A stretch of DNA of 64,000 bases from Zongyangia hominis. GTDB lineage: Bacteria > Bacillota > Clostridia > Oscillospirales > Ruminococcaceae. The notes beneath the pieces are model-generated. The model saw only the letters and a program-made list of their open reading frames with translations, searched no databases and was not told the DNA's origin. Below, piece by piece: positions 6,752-15,007 of the stretch (its first letter is position 1; every line of letters starts with the position of its first letter). A program made the position numbers and the translations under genes. The stretch covers positions 1-64,000 of the forward strand of contig NZ_JACRTC010000002.1 of NCBI RefSeq assembly GCF_014385095.1, in the 5' to 3' direction.

Positions 6752-9115
6752 TTATCCGCGCTGGAGCCGGGCAAAATTTTCCATGATTTTCTTGGTTCCC
6801 ACCTTGTCAAAGGCGATTTCTAAGAGCCGGTCCCCGCCCATGGGGGTGGCCGACAGGATGACTCCCGCGCCGAACACCTTGTGGAGCACCTGGTCGCCGG
6901 GCAGGAAGCCGGTCTCCCCCTTCTGGGCGGGCTTGGGCGCGCTTCCGATGCCGATGGAACTGCGCACGCCCTCACGCACGCCGGGTTTAACAAAGCTTCT
7001 CGCTTCCACCGCCGGCCGGGTGATGACCGTCTTATCCTCGAAGTCGCACAGGTTCTTAGGGATTTCGGTGATGAAGCGGGAGGGGCGGTTGCGGGCGGTG
7101 GAGCCGAAGATCATCCGCTGGGAGGCGCTGGTGAGGTAGAGCCGCCGTTTGGCTCTGGTGATGCCCACATAGGCAAGCCGTCGCTCCTCCTCGATCTCGC
7201 CGGGGTTGTAGATCGACTGCATACCGGGGAAAATCCCCTCCTCCATGCCAATGAGAAAGACGTTTTCAAATTCCAGCCCCTTAGCCGAGTGCATGGTCAT
7301 CAAAATGACGCTGTCCTCGTCGGGGTCAAAGTTGTCGAGATCCGTGTAGAGGCTAATTTCCTCCAAAAAACCGGAGAGGGTAGGCTCCTCGTTTTCCTGG
7401 CAGTATTTGACGATGTTGGAGCGCAGCTCCTCCACGTTTTCCAGCCGGGTTCTCCCCTCGTCCCCCTGGGCTTCCAGCATGATGCGGTAGCCCGTCTTTT
7501 CCAGCACCTCGTCGAAGAGCTCGCACAGCTCCCCGGTCATGGCGGTATCCGAAAGCTCCCCGATCATGGCGGCGAAGGCCTTGAGCCCGCCCGCCTTCCG
7601 GGAGAGGGCGGCATATTCGTCGGCCGCCGCGAAGACGTCGAAGAGGTTTTCGCCGGTCTGGGCCGCGATCTGCTGGGCGGCGGCCACCGTGGCCGCGCCG
7701 ATGCCCCGCTTGGGTTCGTTGATGATGCGGTTTAAACGCACCGCATCGGCGGGGTTATTGATGACGCTCAAATACGCCACCATGTCCTTGACCTCCTTGC
7801 GCTCATAAAAGCGCAGGCCGCCGATGATGCGGTAAGGGATGGCCGATTTGACCAGCGTTTTCTCCACGCTGTTGGACTGGGCGTTCATCCGGTAAAGGAC
7901 GGCGTGGTCGGCGTACTTCTGGCCGTTTGCCACGTCGGAGACGATAGTGTCGGCGATGAACTGGGCCTCCTCCGCCTCGCTGTAAAAGCGGTGGACCGCG
8001 ATCTTCTCCCCGGCGCCGCTGTCGGTCCAAAGGGTTTTCCCCTTGCGGGAGACGTTGTTCTCAATGACCTCGTTGGCCGCGTCCAGAATGTTCTGGGTGC
8101 TGCGGTAGTTTTGCTCCAGACGGATGACCAGCGCCCCGGGGAACTGCTGCTCAAAGCTGAGGATATTCTCGATGTCCGCGCCCCGGAACTTGTAGATGCT
8201 CTGATCGTCGTCGCCCACCACGCAGATGTTCTGCCGCTTTTGGGAAAGCAGGCTCACCAACCGGTACTGGGCGTGGTTGGTGTCCTGATACTCGTCCACC
8301 AATATGTATTTGTAGCGGTTCTGGTAGTGCTCCAGCACGTCCTCGTTTTCTTCAAAGAGCCGGACCGTCAGACAGATGATGTCGTCAAAGTCCACGGCGT
8401 TGGCGGCTTTGAGCTTCTTTTGGTAAAGTTCATACACCTTGGCGATGGTGCTCAACCGGTAGTCGCTCCCGGCCTGTTTGGTAAACTCCGCCGGGGTGAC
8501 CATGGTGTCCTTGCTGCGGCTGATCTGGCCCAAAATCCTTTTGGGCGCGAAGTTTTTGTCGTTAATATTCAGTTCCTTGAGAGAATCCTTGATCACCCGC
8601 ACCGAGTCGTCGGTGTCGTAGATGGTAAAGCTGCTCTTGTAGCCCAGGCGGTCGATTTCCCGCCGGAGAATCCGCACACAGGCGCTGTGGAAGGTGCCCG
8701 CCGCAATGTCCTGGGCGTCCTCCCCCAGCATGGAGGAGAGCCGGGCCTTGAGTTCCCCGGCCGCTTTGTTGGTAAAGGTGATAGCTAAGATATTCCAGGG
8801 CTTCACCGGATAGTGGGCCACGATCTCTGCCAGAGCATTTAAATCCTCGGTCCTGCCGTCGATCAAGTCCTGCAAAAAGGAGCGCTGCTCCTGGGTATAT
8901 TCCTCTAAGTTGGGAGCGCTGTAGGCGTCGCCGAACCGGACCATGTTGGCGATGCGGTTGACAAGGACGGTGGTCTTGCCGCTGCCCGCCCCGGCCAGAA
9001 TGAGCACCGGACCGCCGATTTGGAAGACCGCTTTTTTTTGTCGGTCGTTCATGCGGGAAAACACCTTTTCCAGGGCCCGCTTTTTGAGCTGATTGTCTAT
9101 TTCCAGTGGATTCAC
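6752..9115 (-). CDS. pcrA: ATP-dependent DNA helicase PcrA/UvrD
   Basis: Superfamily 1A 3'-5' helicase for repair and rolling-circle replication. Walker A is GAGSGKT (42-48), with VDEYQDTNHAQY and GDDDQSIYKFRGAD (motifs II/III), QNYRST (IV) and MTMHSAKGLEF and YVGITRAKRRLYLT (V/VI). The C-terminal HKVFGAGVI...FDKVGTKKIM is the PcrA Tudor-like domain that binds RNA polymerase. I place the start at a GTG (9115), with AAAGGAA about 8 bases upstream, giving 787 aa. An insertion of about 45 residues, holding an acidic EEYTQEQRSFLQDLIDGR-type stretch, separates Walker A from motif Ia (NILAITFTNKAA). It begins the run toward thyX and tmk. Confidence 0.95.
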   Translation of the reverse strand: MNPLEIDNQLKKRALEKVFSRMNDRQKKAVFQIGGPVLILAGAGSGKTTVLVNRIANMVRFGDAYSAPNLEEYTQEQRSFLQDLIDGRTEDLNALAEIVAHYPVKPWNILAITFTNKAAGELKARLSSMLGEDAQDIAAGTFHSACVRILRREIDRLGYKSSFTIYDTDDSVRVIKDSLKELNINDKNFAPKRILGQISRSKDTMVTPAEFTKQAGSDYRLSTIAKVYELYQKKLKAANAVDFDDIICLTVRLFEENEDVLEHYQNRYKYILVDEYQDTNHAQYRLVSLLSQKRQNICVVGDDDQSIYKFRGADIENILSFEQQFPGALVIRLEQNYRSTQNILDAANEVIENNVSRKGKTLWTDSGAGEKIAVHRFYSEAEEAQFIADTIVSDVANGQKYADHAVLYRMNAQSNSVEKTLVKSAIPYRIIGGLRFYERKEVKDMVAYLSVINNPADAVRLNRIINEPKRGIGAATVAAAQQIAAQTGENLFDVFAAADEYAALSRKAGGLKAFAAMIGELSDTAMTGELCELFDEVLEKTGYRIMLEAQGDEGRTRLENVEELRSNIVKYCQENEEPTLSGFLEEISLYTDLDNFDPDEDSVILMTMHSAKGLEFENVFLIGMEEGIFPGMQSIYNPGEIEEERRLAYVGITRAKRRLYLTSASQRMIFGSTARNRPSRFITEIPKNLCDFEDKTVITRPAVEARSFVKPGVREGVRSSIGIGSAPKPAQKGETGFLPGDQVLHKVFGAGVILSATPMGGDRLLEIAFDKVGTKKIMENFARLQRG

Positions 9116-9301
9116 GAAGCAAATTCCTTTCTTATACAAAGAGCGTTCTAAAAATGCAAATATGTATTTATTATAACACAAAAGACGTCTATCTGAAAGG
9201 ATGTGAGGAAATTTAACAATCGCCTTGAGCATCCTCTTTCACTCTCGATTGCCGAACCGTGGGGCCACTGTACACAACCATCCCCCATGCCAGCGCCAAA
9301 A

Positions 9302-9323
9302 AAGCAGCCGCAACAGCGGCTGC
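9302..9323. terminator. Terminator after cls
   Basis: GC-rich stem (AAGCAGCCG with CGGCTGCTT) flanked by A6 on the left and T7 on the right, so it is intrinsic in both directions. It ends the minus-strand cardiolipin synthase transcript. Confidence 0.85.
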
Positions 9324-9336
9324 TTTTTTAACCTAT

Positions 9337-10905
9337 TTACATCAGGGGGGCGAAGAGACGCAGCACCCCGCGCAGGAAGCGTGTTATGACGCTCACCTTG
9401 TTGCAGTCCTCCAGACTGATGGGCTGGCAAATTTCCAGCGTCTTTAAAAAGTCCTCCTTGACCTGCATCACAGCGCTGGAATCGTACATCCAAACACCGC
9501 ACTCGAAGTGCATATAGAGGCTGCGGAAGTCCATATTGATGGTGCCCACCGTGCCCAAGTGGTCGTCGCACACAAAGGTCTTGGAGTGGATGAACCCAGG
9601 GGTGTACTCGTAGATCTTGACCCCCGCCTTGATGAGCTGCTTATAATAAGCTCGGGTGACGATGTGCACATACCACTTGTCGGCGATATGGGGCGTCACA
9701 ATCCGCACGTCGATGCCGTTTTTGGCCGCCAGGGACAAGGTGGTGTAGAGCTCGTTATCCACGATCAGATAGGGGGTGTTGATATAGACATAGTGCTTGG
9801 CGCGGGAAATCAGGTTCATGTACACTGATTCCCCCACCGTCTCCCCGTCCATGGGGCTATCCCCATAGGGCTGGACAAAGCCGTCATCGGGAAATTCCTT
9901 TTCCCAGTGGATGCGGGGCTTAAACTGCTCGAAGTCCTCGTCCTCCCGCTTTTCGAAGTTCCATGCCTGGAGGAACATCACCGTCAGGTTCCAGACCGCC
10001 TCGCCTTGTAGCATAATGGAGGCGTCCTTCCAATGTCCGTGCTTTTCATAGGCGTTGATGTACTCGTCGGCCAGATTGATGCCGCCGGTGAACCCGGTGT
10101 GGCCGTCGATGACCACAATCTTGCGGTGGTCTCGATTGTTCATCTTGATCGCCAGGGAGGGGGTAAAGGGGTTAAAAACCTTGGCCTTGATCCCCATCTT
10201 TCTCAGCTTTTCATCATAGCGATAGGGCAGGGTCTGCAGGCAGCCGACGTCGTCGTAAATCACCCGGACTTCCACGCCCTCCTCCACCTTCCGACGGAGG
10301 ATTTCCAAGACGCTGTCCCACATAATACCCTCTTCGATGATGAAATACTCTAAAAAGATATAGTGCTTGGCCTTTTCCAGCTCCTCTTTGAGCCGCTCAA
10401 ATTTCTTCTCCCCCGGGGAGAGATACTCAGTAGCGGTATTCTCGTACACCGGGAAGGAGGCAATATTGGTGATATACCGCGACTGGATTGCCGCCGATTC
10501 ATCCCGCTCTCGAAGTTTATCCATAATGGCAGGGTCCTGGACCATAAGGGAATTGGTCTGCCGGCAGATGCTGTTCATCTGGTTGGCAAATTTCCGGGTG
10601 GGCCGGTTGGTGCCGCAGATGATGTAAAAGAGCCCGCCGAACACCGGCAGGAGCAATATCACGATGGTCCAGGCCAGTTTAAAGGAGGGGTTATATTTCT
10701 GGCTGTTGAGCCAGATGACGACGCCCAGGCTGAGCAGCCAGAAAAAGGCGTAGAAATAGACAAAATAATTGCTGAGAAACGCAATGCCCACCACGATGAC
10801 CGCCACCTGGAGGACCAAAAGCAGTCCTACCAGCACCATCCGGCTGAAAATCAGTTTAAACAGCTTTTTAAAAAAGCCCATACTCTGTTGTTGATTTTTT
10901 GACAT
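9337..10905 (-). CDS. cls: Cardiolipin synthase
   Basis: Membrane phospholipase-D family enzyme that joins two phosphatidylglycerols into cardiolipin. Two N-terminal membrane helices (about 25-70, starting LVGLLLVLQVAVIVVG) precede two HKD motifs: DHRKIVVIDGHTGFTGGIN and HSKTFVCDDHLGTVGTIN. The PLDNc region FGGLFYIICG is also present. 522 aa from the ATG at 10905 is normal; an ATG 15 bases upstream (10920) is equally possible, as neither has a strong Shine-Dalgarno. It has its own terminator and no operon partner. Confidence 0.94.
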   Translation of the reverse strand: MSKNQQQSMGFFKKLFKLIFSRMVLVGLLLVLQVAVIVVGIAFLSNYFVYFYAFFWLLSLGVVIWLNSQKYNPSFKLAWTIVILLLPVFGGLFYIICGTNRPTRKFANQMNSICRQTNSLMVQDPAIMDKLRERDESAAIQSRYITNIASFPVYENTATEYLSPGEKKFERLKEELEKAKHYIFLEYFIIEEGIMWDSVLEILRRKVEEGVEVRVIYDDVGCLQTLPYRYDEKLRKMGIKAKVFNPFTPSLAIKMNNRDHRKIVVIDGHTGFTGGINLADEYINAYEKHGHWKDASIMLQGEAVWNLTVMFLQAWNFEKREDEDFEQFKPRIHWEKEFPDDGFVQPYGDSPMDGETVGESVYMNLISRAKHYVYINTPYLIVDNELYTTLSLAAKNGIDVRIVTPHIADKWYVHIVTRAYYKQLIKAGVKIYEYTPGFIHSKTFVCDDHLGTVGTINMDFRSLYMHFECGVWMYDSSAVMQVKEDFLKTLEICQPISLEDCNKVSVITRFLRGVLRLFAPLM

Positions 10906-11045
10906 CCCGCACCCCCGCATTTGAATCCCCGCGTTCCTGTTCCTTTTCTGCCGCGGCGGCTCCCGCTCCCTTCGGCAGTTTGAACAAAAGCGTCCTCGTT
11001 GTCTTATTGCATTTTATTATAGCAAGAAATCCTTCAAAATACAAA

Positions 11046-11070
11046 CAACCGCCGAAAATTTCGGCGGTTG
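11046..11070. terminator. Terminator of the sugar epimerase operon
   Basis: Nearly perfect 25-base palindrome (12-bp arms, CAACCGCCGAAA and complement) followed on the minus strand by a T-rich run, 60 bases after the epimerase stop. Confidence 0.8.
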
Positions 11071-11129
11071 CTGTCATTATGATAGACTGTTTTTATCCAC
11101 CCGGCGTCCTAGAGGATTGGGGGCGATAG

Positions 11130-11993
11130 TTACTGCACGGTCTCCGCAATCTTCTTCAGATTGGCCAGCCCCTCGATGGCCAGCTGCTCGCCGGACTCGG
11201 CCAGCTTTCTCCAGATGGCGCAGTTGCCGTTTAGTTCCTCAAAGCTCGGGTCGAAGGATTCGATGACCAGCGGGCCGTCGTAGCCCACCTCTTTAACCGC
11301 CTCAAAGAACTCTTTGAAGGGGACGAGGCCGGTGCCCGGGATGCCACGGTTGGACTCGCAAACGTGGATGTAACCCAGATATTCCTTGCCGCAGGTCAGC
11401 ACCGCGTCGCGGAAGCTGGTTTCCTCGCGGATCATGTGGAAGCAGTCCAGATGCACCTTGATGTTGCCGGTGCCCACGTCCTTACAGTATTGGACCGCGT
11501 CCGCGGCGATGTTGAGGAAGTGGGTCTCAAACCGGTTGACGCACTCGACGCAGATATTGAGATCGCCCTTGGATTTGGCGTACTCGCAGACTTCCTTCAT
11601 GTAAGCGACCGACCAATCCCACTCCTGCTGGGTTCTGGGTTTCTTGGTGAGATAGCCCCAAGAGGCGTAGTTGACGCCCGCCATCACTTTGGAGCCCAAA
11701 GCGTAGTTGATGTCCACGAGCAGCTTCATGGACTTGACGGCCGCCGCGCGGATGGCGGGGTCGGGGGAAATGGGGTTTCTCTCATCATCTAAGGTGGTGG
11801 TGGTCACGCACTCGATGCCGACCCGGTCGATCTCCTTCTTGACCTCTTCCAACGGGAATGTCTCGGGATGGGCGATGGCGAAGTCGATGACCTCAAAGCC
11901 TAAATCCTTGGCCTTCTGGATAATCCACAGGTCCTTGACGGAAAACACCTCGGTCCAGATAAAGGAATCGACGCCGAATTTAAAATATGCCAT
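11130..11993 (-). CDS. TIM-barrel sugar (phosphate) isomerase/epimerase, D-tagatose/psicose 3-epimerase-like
   Basis: AP-endonuclease-2-type TIM barrel of 287 aa. Four likely metal/catalytic positions of the ketose 3-epimerase family are present: E in CVECVNRFETH, D in VHLDCFHM, H in YIHVCESNRGIPGTG, and E in LVIESFDP. Ketose 3-epimerases such as D-tagatose or D-psicose 3-epimerase share exactly this set, so C3 (or C4) epimerisation of a ketose is the best guess; the substrate is not decidable. The start has GAGGAGGAG just upstream. It is the second gene after the cupin protein (83-base gap) and belongs to the locus with DeoC and the FGGY kinase. Confidence 0.88.
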   Translation of the reverse strand: MAYFKFGVDSFIWTEVFSVKDLWIIQKAKDLGFEVIDFAIAHPETFPLEEVKKEIDRVGIECVTTTTLDDERNPISPDPAIRAAAVKSMKLLVDINYALGSKVMAGVNYASWGYLTKKPRTQQEWDWSVAYMKEVCEYAKSKGDLNICVECVNRFETHFLNIAADAVQYCKDVGTGNIKVHLDCFHMIREETSFRDAVLTCGKEYLGYIHVCESNRGIPGTGLVPFKEFFEAVKEVGYDGPLVIESFDPSFEELNGNCAIWRKLAESGEQLAIEGLANLKKIAETVQ

Positions 11994-12076
11994 AATTTCT
12001 CCTCCTCTTCGTTGTTTTTATCAGTCAGCCGCGGACGGGACGTCCCCGCCCGACGGCTGCTTGGATGGTATCATTT

Positions 12077-13285
12077 TTATTTTGTCGGTACCTCTTTGGG
12101 GCCGGAATTGTTGGGGCCGAAGTGCTTGAGGATGACCAGCGGGTCAAACTTGCTGTCGTTGACGATGAGCACGCCCTTCTTGGCGGCGGCCTCGCTGACG
12201 AAGAACTCGTCGGCGGTCAGATCGCCGTAATGAATCATGGTGGGCGCTTCGCAGTCATATTTGCCGAACTTGCCGTGGCCTTCCACCAGGATGCAGCCGT
12301 AGCAGGCGTCGTCCTGAATCAGCGCCGACTGGCCGGGCAGGATGGTCAGCTCCTTGGCGGCCACAAAGGGGTTGGCGTAGCAGACCCATTTGTCTATGTA
12401 TTTCTCGTCCTCATGGATGGTGACGGGGGCGCGGAAATAATGCTTGCGGTATTCCGGGTCCACATTTTTCTCCCAGTCTAAGAAGTTCATGATGTAGTCG
12501 ATGTCCTCTTTTTTGTCCTCGGGGCACTGCTGGGAGAGGGAATCGTACTTGTTGACTTCACCGGCGGTCACGTTCTCCATGACCACGTTGCAGTCGGCGT
12601 TCCACTGGGGCTCATAGGTGCACACGGAGGCCGGCGCATGGATGACTCCCGGCGGGGTGTACCAGCCGGTGCCCAACTGGACGCGGTAAGCGCGGGAAAG
12701 CTCGGTGATCTTGTTGTCACGGGTTCTAAACTGCAGCAGGCGCTCCTTGACATCCTCCTTGGTGACCTCGGGGTCAAAGCCGAAATAGGTGTAGGGGGCG
12801 GTGCCCATGTGGTTGTTCATCTGGGGGGCAAAGTAGTAGGCCTCGGGCTTCTGGTGGTTGCCCACCGCTTTGACCGTCTCCTCCGCAGGATGGATATGAT
12901 GGAACAGCGGGCCGTTATTGTCGAAGAACTTGGCGTACATCGGGAAGGTGCCGTACTCGTCGTAGAGCTTCTGGCCCACGATCTCCGCGCCCAGCTCCGC
13001 GATAAAATCTTTAAAGAGGATTTTGTCCTCTTTGTCCTCGGACAGGGAAACGTAGCTGAGGCCCTCGTCTGCGGGAGCCAAGGGGCCGTTGGCCGCCGGG
13101 CACACCGAGGAGAACCACCGCTCGGTGATCGCGCCGCGGTCCATACCCAATGCATAGTAATCGTCCGGATGCAGCTTCAGTCTTCTGCCCGGCTGGTTGA
13201 AACTTCTGGGAACGAAGTTGGGCACCATTCTCAGTACGCCCTCGCCGTCCGCAAATGCTTTTCTGATTCTTGCCGCTTTGTCCAT
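12077..13285 (-). CDS. Cupin protein, class I mannose-6-phosphate isomerase-like
   Basis: 402-aa protein with a metal-binding cupin core: FHHIHPAEETV supplies the paired histidines and glutamate, and GTGWYTPPGVIHAP carries the C-terminal histidine motif; a second half (KELTILPGQSALIQDD...GHGKFG) resembles another cupin barrel. The layout fits sugar isomerases of the phosphomannose isomerase class, but identity is too weak to name a substrate. The ATG at 13285 is preceded by a perfect GAGGAGG (7 bases away). A consensus promoter lies about 115 bases upstream. Genetic context (epimerase, DeoC, FGGY kinase, GntR) says carbohydrate catabolism. The initial isomerisation of a sugar is inference. 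Confidence 0.75.
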   Translation of the reverse strand: MDKAARIRKAFADGEGVLRMVPNFVPRSFNQPGRRLKLHPDDYYALGMDRGAITERWFSSVCPAANGPLAPADEGLSYVSLSEDKEDKILFKDFIAELGAEIVGQKLYDEYGTFPMYAKFFDNNGPLFHHIHPAEETVKAVGNHQKPEAYYFAPQMNNHMGTAPYTYFGFDPEVTKEDVKERLLQFRTRDNKITELSRAYRVQLGTGWYTPPGVIHAPASVCTYEPQWNADCNVVMENVTAGEVNKYDSLSQQCPEDKKEDIDYIMNFLDWEKNVDPEYRKHYFRAPVTIHEDEKYIDKWVCYANPFVAAKELTILPGQSALIQDDACYGCILVEGHGKFGKYDCEAPTMIHYGDLTADEFFVSEAAAKKGVLIVNDSKFDPLVILKHFGPNNSGPKEVPTK

Positions 13286-13399
13286 AATATACCTCCTCAA
13301 ACAGTAAATTGTGTCAGATAAGGAGCGTTGTCGGTTCCTTAAAACGCCCTGCGCTGCCGCGCGCAGGTCCGGTCTGAAAGTCAGCCCGAATTTATCCTC

Positions 13400-13428
13400 A
13401 TTTTAGCAAATAATTAGGTAGATGTCAA
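13400..13428 (-). promoter_or_regulatory. Promoter of cupin-epimerase operon
   Basis: On the minus strand TTGACA (13423-13428), a 17-base spacer, then TAAAAT (13400-13405): near-consensus sigma-A. Expected start of transcription is about 13393, giving a ~108-base leader. Confidence 0.8.
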
Positions 13429-13496
13429 CAAAACTTGGGCGTGTCATCGGTCCATATTCATCACTCTGCAACATGAATTTTCCACAAAAATCAAGT

Positions 13497-13506
13497 TGTA
13501 TTTACA
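13497..13506. promoter_or_regulatory. Weak candidate GntR operator
   Basis: TGTATTTACA shares the TGT-N4-ACA core of the two stronger dyads at 14578 and 14804, but it lies ~70 bases upstream of the -35 box and lacks the flanking symmetry, so a role is doubtful. Confidence 0.25.
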
Positions 13507-13756
13507 TCTATTTTCCCCATATTCCGGCGTACAGCCAGCGCTTTTCATAAGACTTGCGCCCCATTCCCGGCGCTTTGCATAATTTTTCTTCCCTCTGACC
13601 CCGAATCTGCTCCCCGCCCGAAAAAGTTGTACGGTCGTCTTCTCTGCAAAAGTTTTAACCCCCTGGGTACAATCTTACCCCCATGGGAGCCCGCCCCCTC
13701 CTTTGACCGCCTCCCCCGCCGGTGACCCCGCCGGCCGGGTATGCCCCGCGCGCCCA

Positions 13757-13789
13757 AAAAAGCCGGCCGTCAAAAGACGGCCGGCTTTT
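13757..13789 (-). terminator. Terminator of gntR-type gene
   Basis: Stem AAAAGCCGGCCGTC with its complement around an AAAA loop, immediately after the regulator stop on the minus strand, with a T-run. Confidence 0.9.
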
Positions 13790-13791
13790 GT

Positions 13792-14547
13792 CTACTCGGT
13801 ATACAGGTCGATGCTAAACTTGTTCCGGTCCCCCCGGTACCTTGCCCGGGAATACTCCACCGCAATTTCGTCCTTGGTGTAGGCCACCGTGGTCACATAG
13901 CAGATAGGCTCCCCCTCCTTGATTTGGAGGAGCTTTGCCTCGACTTCATTGGCCGCGATGGCTTCCAGCACCCGGCGGGCCCGATAAATCTTGATGTGAA
14001 AGCGCTCCTCCAGCTCCTGATAGAGGTTGAGCGTGGAGAAATCCACCTCCAACAGCTCTCCGAAGCGATCATAGGGCATGAAGGTCTCTAGATAGACCAT
14101 GGGCTCCCCGTCGGCAAAACGCAGCCGCTCGAGAAGAATGCATTTGGACTGGGGTTCCAGCCCTAGATGAACGCAGGCGTCCTCCGCATCCTCCACCATC
14201 TTCAGGTTGAGCACCTCGGTTGCCGGCTCCAGGCCCTTCTGGGTCATCTCCACATTATAACTTTGCAGCTTTTGGAAGAAACGTCCCTCCAACTTAGGCT
14301 TGGAGACAAAAGTTCCCCGCCCTTTGTGGCGGTACAGGTAGCCTTCCGCCACCATCTCGCTCATGGCCTGCCGGACCGTGGGACGGCTGACTCCAAATTT
14401 CTCGCAAAGATCAAATTCCGTGGGCAGCATGTCCCCCACTTTCAACTTCCCACCTCGAATTTGCCCAATGAGATATTGCTTTAATTGATAATACAGCGGT
14501 ACCGGCGTATCCCGGTCCAGTTTGAAATCGTCCATTCTGTTTTCCAT
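13792..14547 (-). CDS. GntR/HutC-family transcriptional regulator (UTRA domain)
   Basis: 251-aa regulator. The N-terminal winged helix (about 10-75) has the GntR signature: PLYYQLKQYLIGQIRGGKLKVGD..., LCEKFGVSRPTVRQAMSEM and HKGRGTFV. The rest is a UTRA effector domain (YLETFMPYDRF, GEPICYVTTVAY, VEYSRARYRGDRNKF), which in this family binds a sugar or its phosphate. GAGGAAG precedes the ATG. A dyad of the GT-N4-AC type that HutC-family proteins use covers its own -10 box, and another covers the -10 box of the deoC promoter, so it very likely represses both itself and deoC-kinase until the inducer appears. Confidence 0.92.
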   Translation of the reverse strand: MENRMDDFKLDRDTPVPLYYQLKQYLIGQIRGGKLKVGDMLPTEFDLCEKFGVSRPTVRQAMSEMVAEGYLYRHKGRGTFVSKPKLEGRFFQKLQSYNVEMTQKGLEPATEVLNLKMVEDAEDACVHLGLEPQSKCILLERLRFADGEPMVYLETFMPYDRFGELLEVDFSTLNLYQELEERFHIKIYRARRVLEAIAANEVEAKLLQIKEGEPICYVTTVAYTKDEIAVEYSRARYRGDRNKFSIDLYTE

Positions 14548-14577
14548 ACTTCTTCCTCACATCTCATATCCTTGCTA

Positions 14578-14593
14578 TTATGTTAGCACATAA
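14578..14593. promoter_or_regulatory. GntR operator on its own promoter
   Basis: Perfect 6-bp dyad TTATGT-N4-ACATAA, containing GT-N4-AC. It overlaps the regulator's -10 box, which fits autorepression. Confidence 0.65.
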
Positions 14594-14608
14594 AAACGAG
14601 AAGATCAA
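14580..14608 (-). promoter_or_regulatory. Promoter of gntR-type gene
   Basis: Minus strand TTGATC (14603-14608), 17-base spacer, TAACAT (14580-14585). Confidence 0.65.
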
Positions 14609-14778
14609 TTCTATAATTCCACAATTTTCACCGGCATCGTCTATGGACACTCACAAAGAATGCCGATACAAGCTTTCTATTTTATCGTAAGTTGTCCAAA
14701 AGATACGAAGTATATTTCCGGTAACTTTCCATTTTCCCTTCAATTCGAACAATCGATTTCTTTTTTCCTCGAAAACTA

Positions 14779-14807
14779 TTGACAAGTATTCCCTCATCCG
14801 CTATTAT
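14779..14807 (+). promoter_or_regulatory. Promoter of deoC-kinase operon
   Basis: TTGACA (14779-14784), 17-base spacer, TATTAT (14802-14807). It leaves a ~190-base leader before deoC. Confidence 0.8.
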
Positions 14808-14819
14808 GTAATTACATTA
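14804..14819. promoter_or_regulatory. GntR operator on deoC promoter
   Basis: TTATGT-AATT-ACATTA, the same dyad as at 14578-14593 with one mismatch. It overlaps the -10 box and the probable transcription start, an ideal repressor position. Confidence 0.65.
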
Positions 14820-14869
14820 ACACATAGCCAATCTTACCGGCGGCCGCATCCTTCTTTCAAAGGAGGATT

Positions 14870-14912
14870 ACCGCGAAGCTTAAGCCCCCATCTTTGGATG
14901 GCGCTTCGCGGT
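14870..14912 (+). promoter_or_regulatory. Strong stem-loop in the deoC leader
   Basis: Perfect 10-bp outer stem (14870-14879 with 14903-14912) and an inner 5-bp stem (CCATC/GATGG, 14888-14901). A full AAAGGAGGA sits just upstream with no ATG or GTG after it, and a T7 run follows ~40 bases later. It could be an attenuator or mRNA-stabilising structure; no known riboswitch class is recognised. Confidence 0.45.
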
Positions 14913-15007
14913 TCCGCGGCCTCCGGCTGTCCTCCCGCCTTGTTTTTTTCTGCGCGGGCGGGTAAAATTTTGTGAAAGCCGAGCGCAGCGGCGGAATGGA
15001 GACTGGA

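Larger units (their letters stand above)
13286..13791. other. Intergenic region: cupin-gene promoter, leader and gntR terminator
   Basis: About 500 bases without a gene. The left part holds the minus-strand promoter of the cupin/epimerase pair and a leader with a CCTGCGC/GCGCAGG hairpin. 13441-13756 is GC-variable with no open frame of good coding character; the only regulatory candidate is a TGT-N4-ACA dyad at 13497-13506. The right end is the gntR terminator. Confidence 0.6.

Noticed and set aside
9116..9190. Promoter TTGCAT-17-TATAAG directly before pcrA
   Set aside because: It would place the transcription start inside the Shine-Dalgarno; other AT-rich boxes further upstream are as likely, so none is claimed.
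13497..13506. Third GntR operator for the cupin operon
   Set aside because: Only the TGT-N4-ACA core matches and it lies ~70 bases upstream of the promoter; kept only as a low-confidence site.
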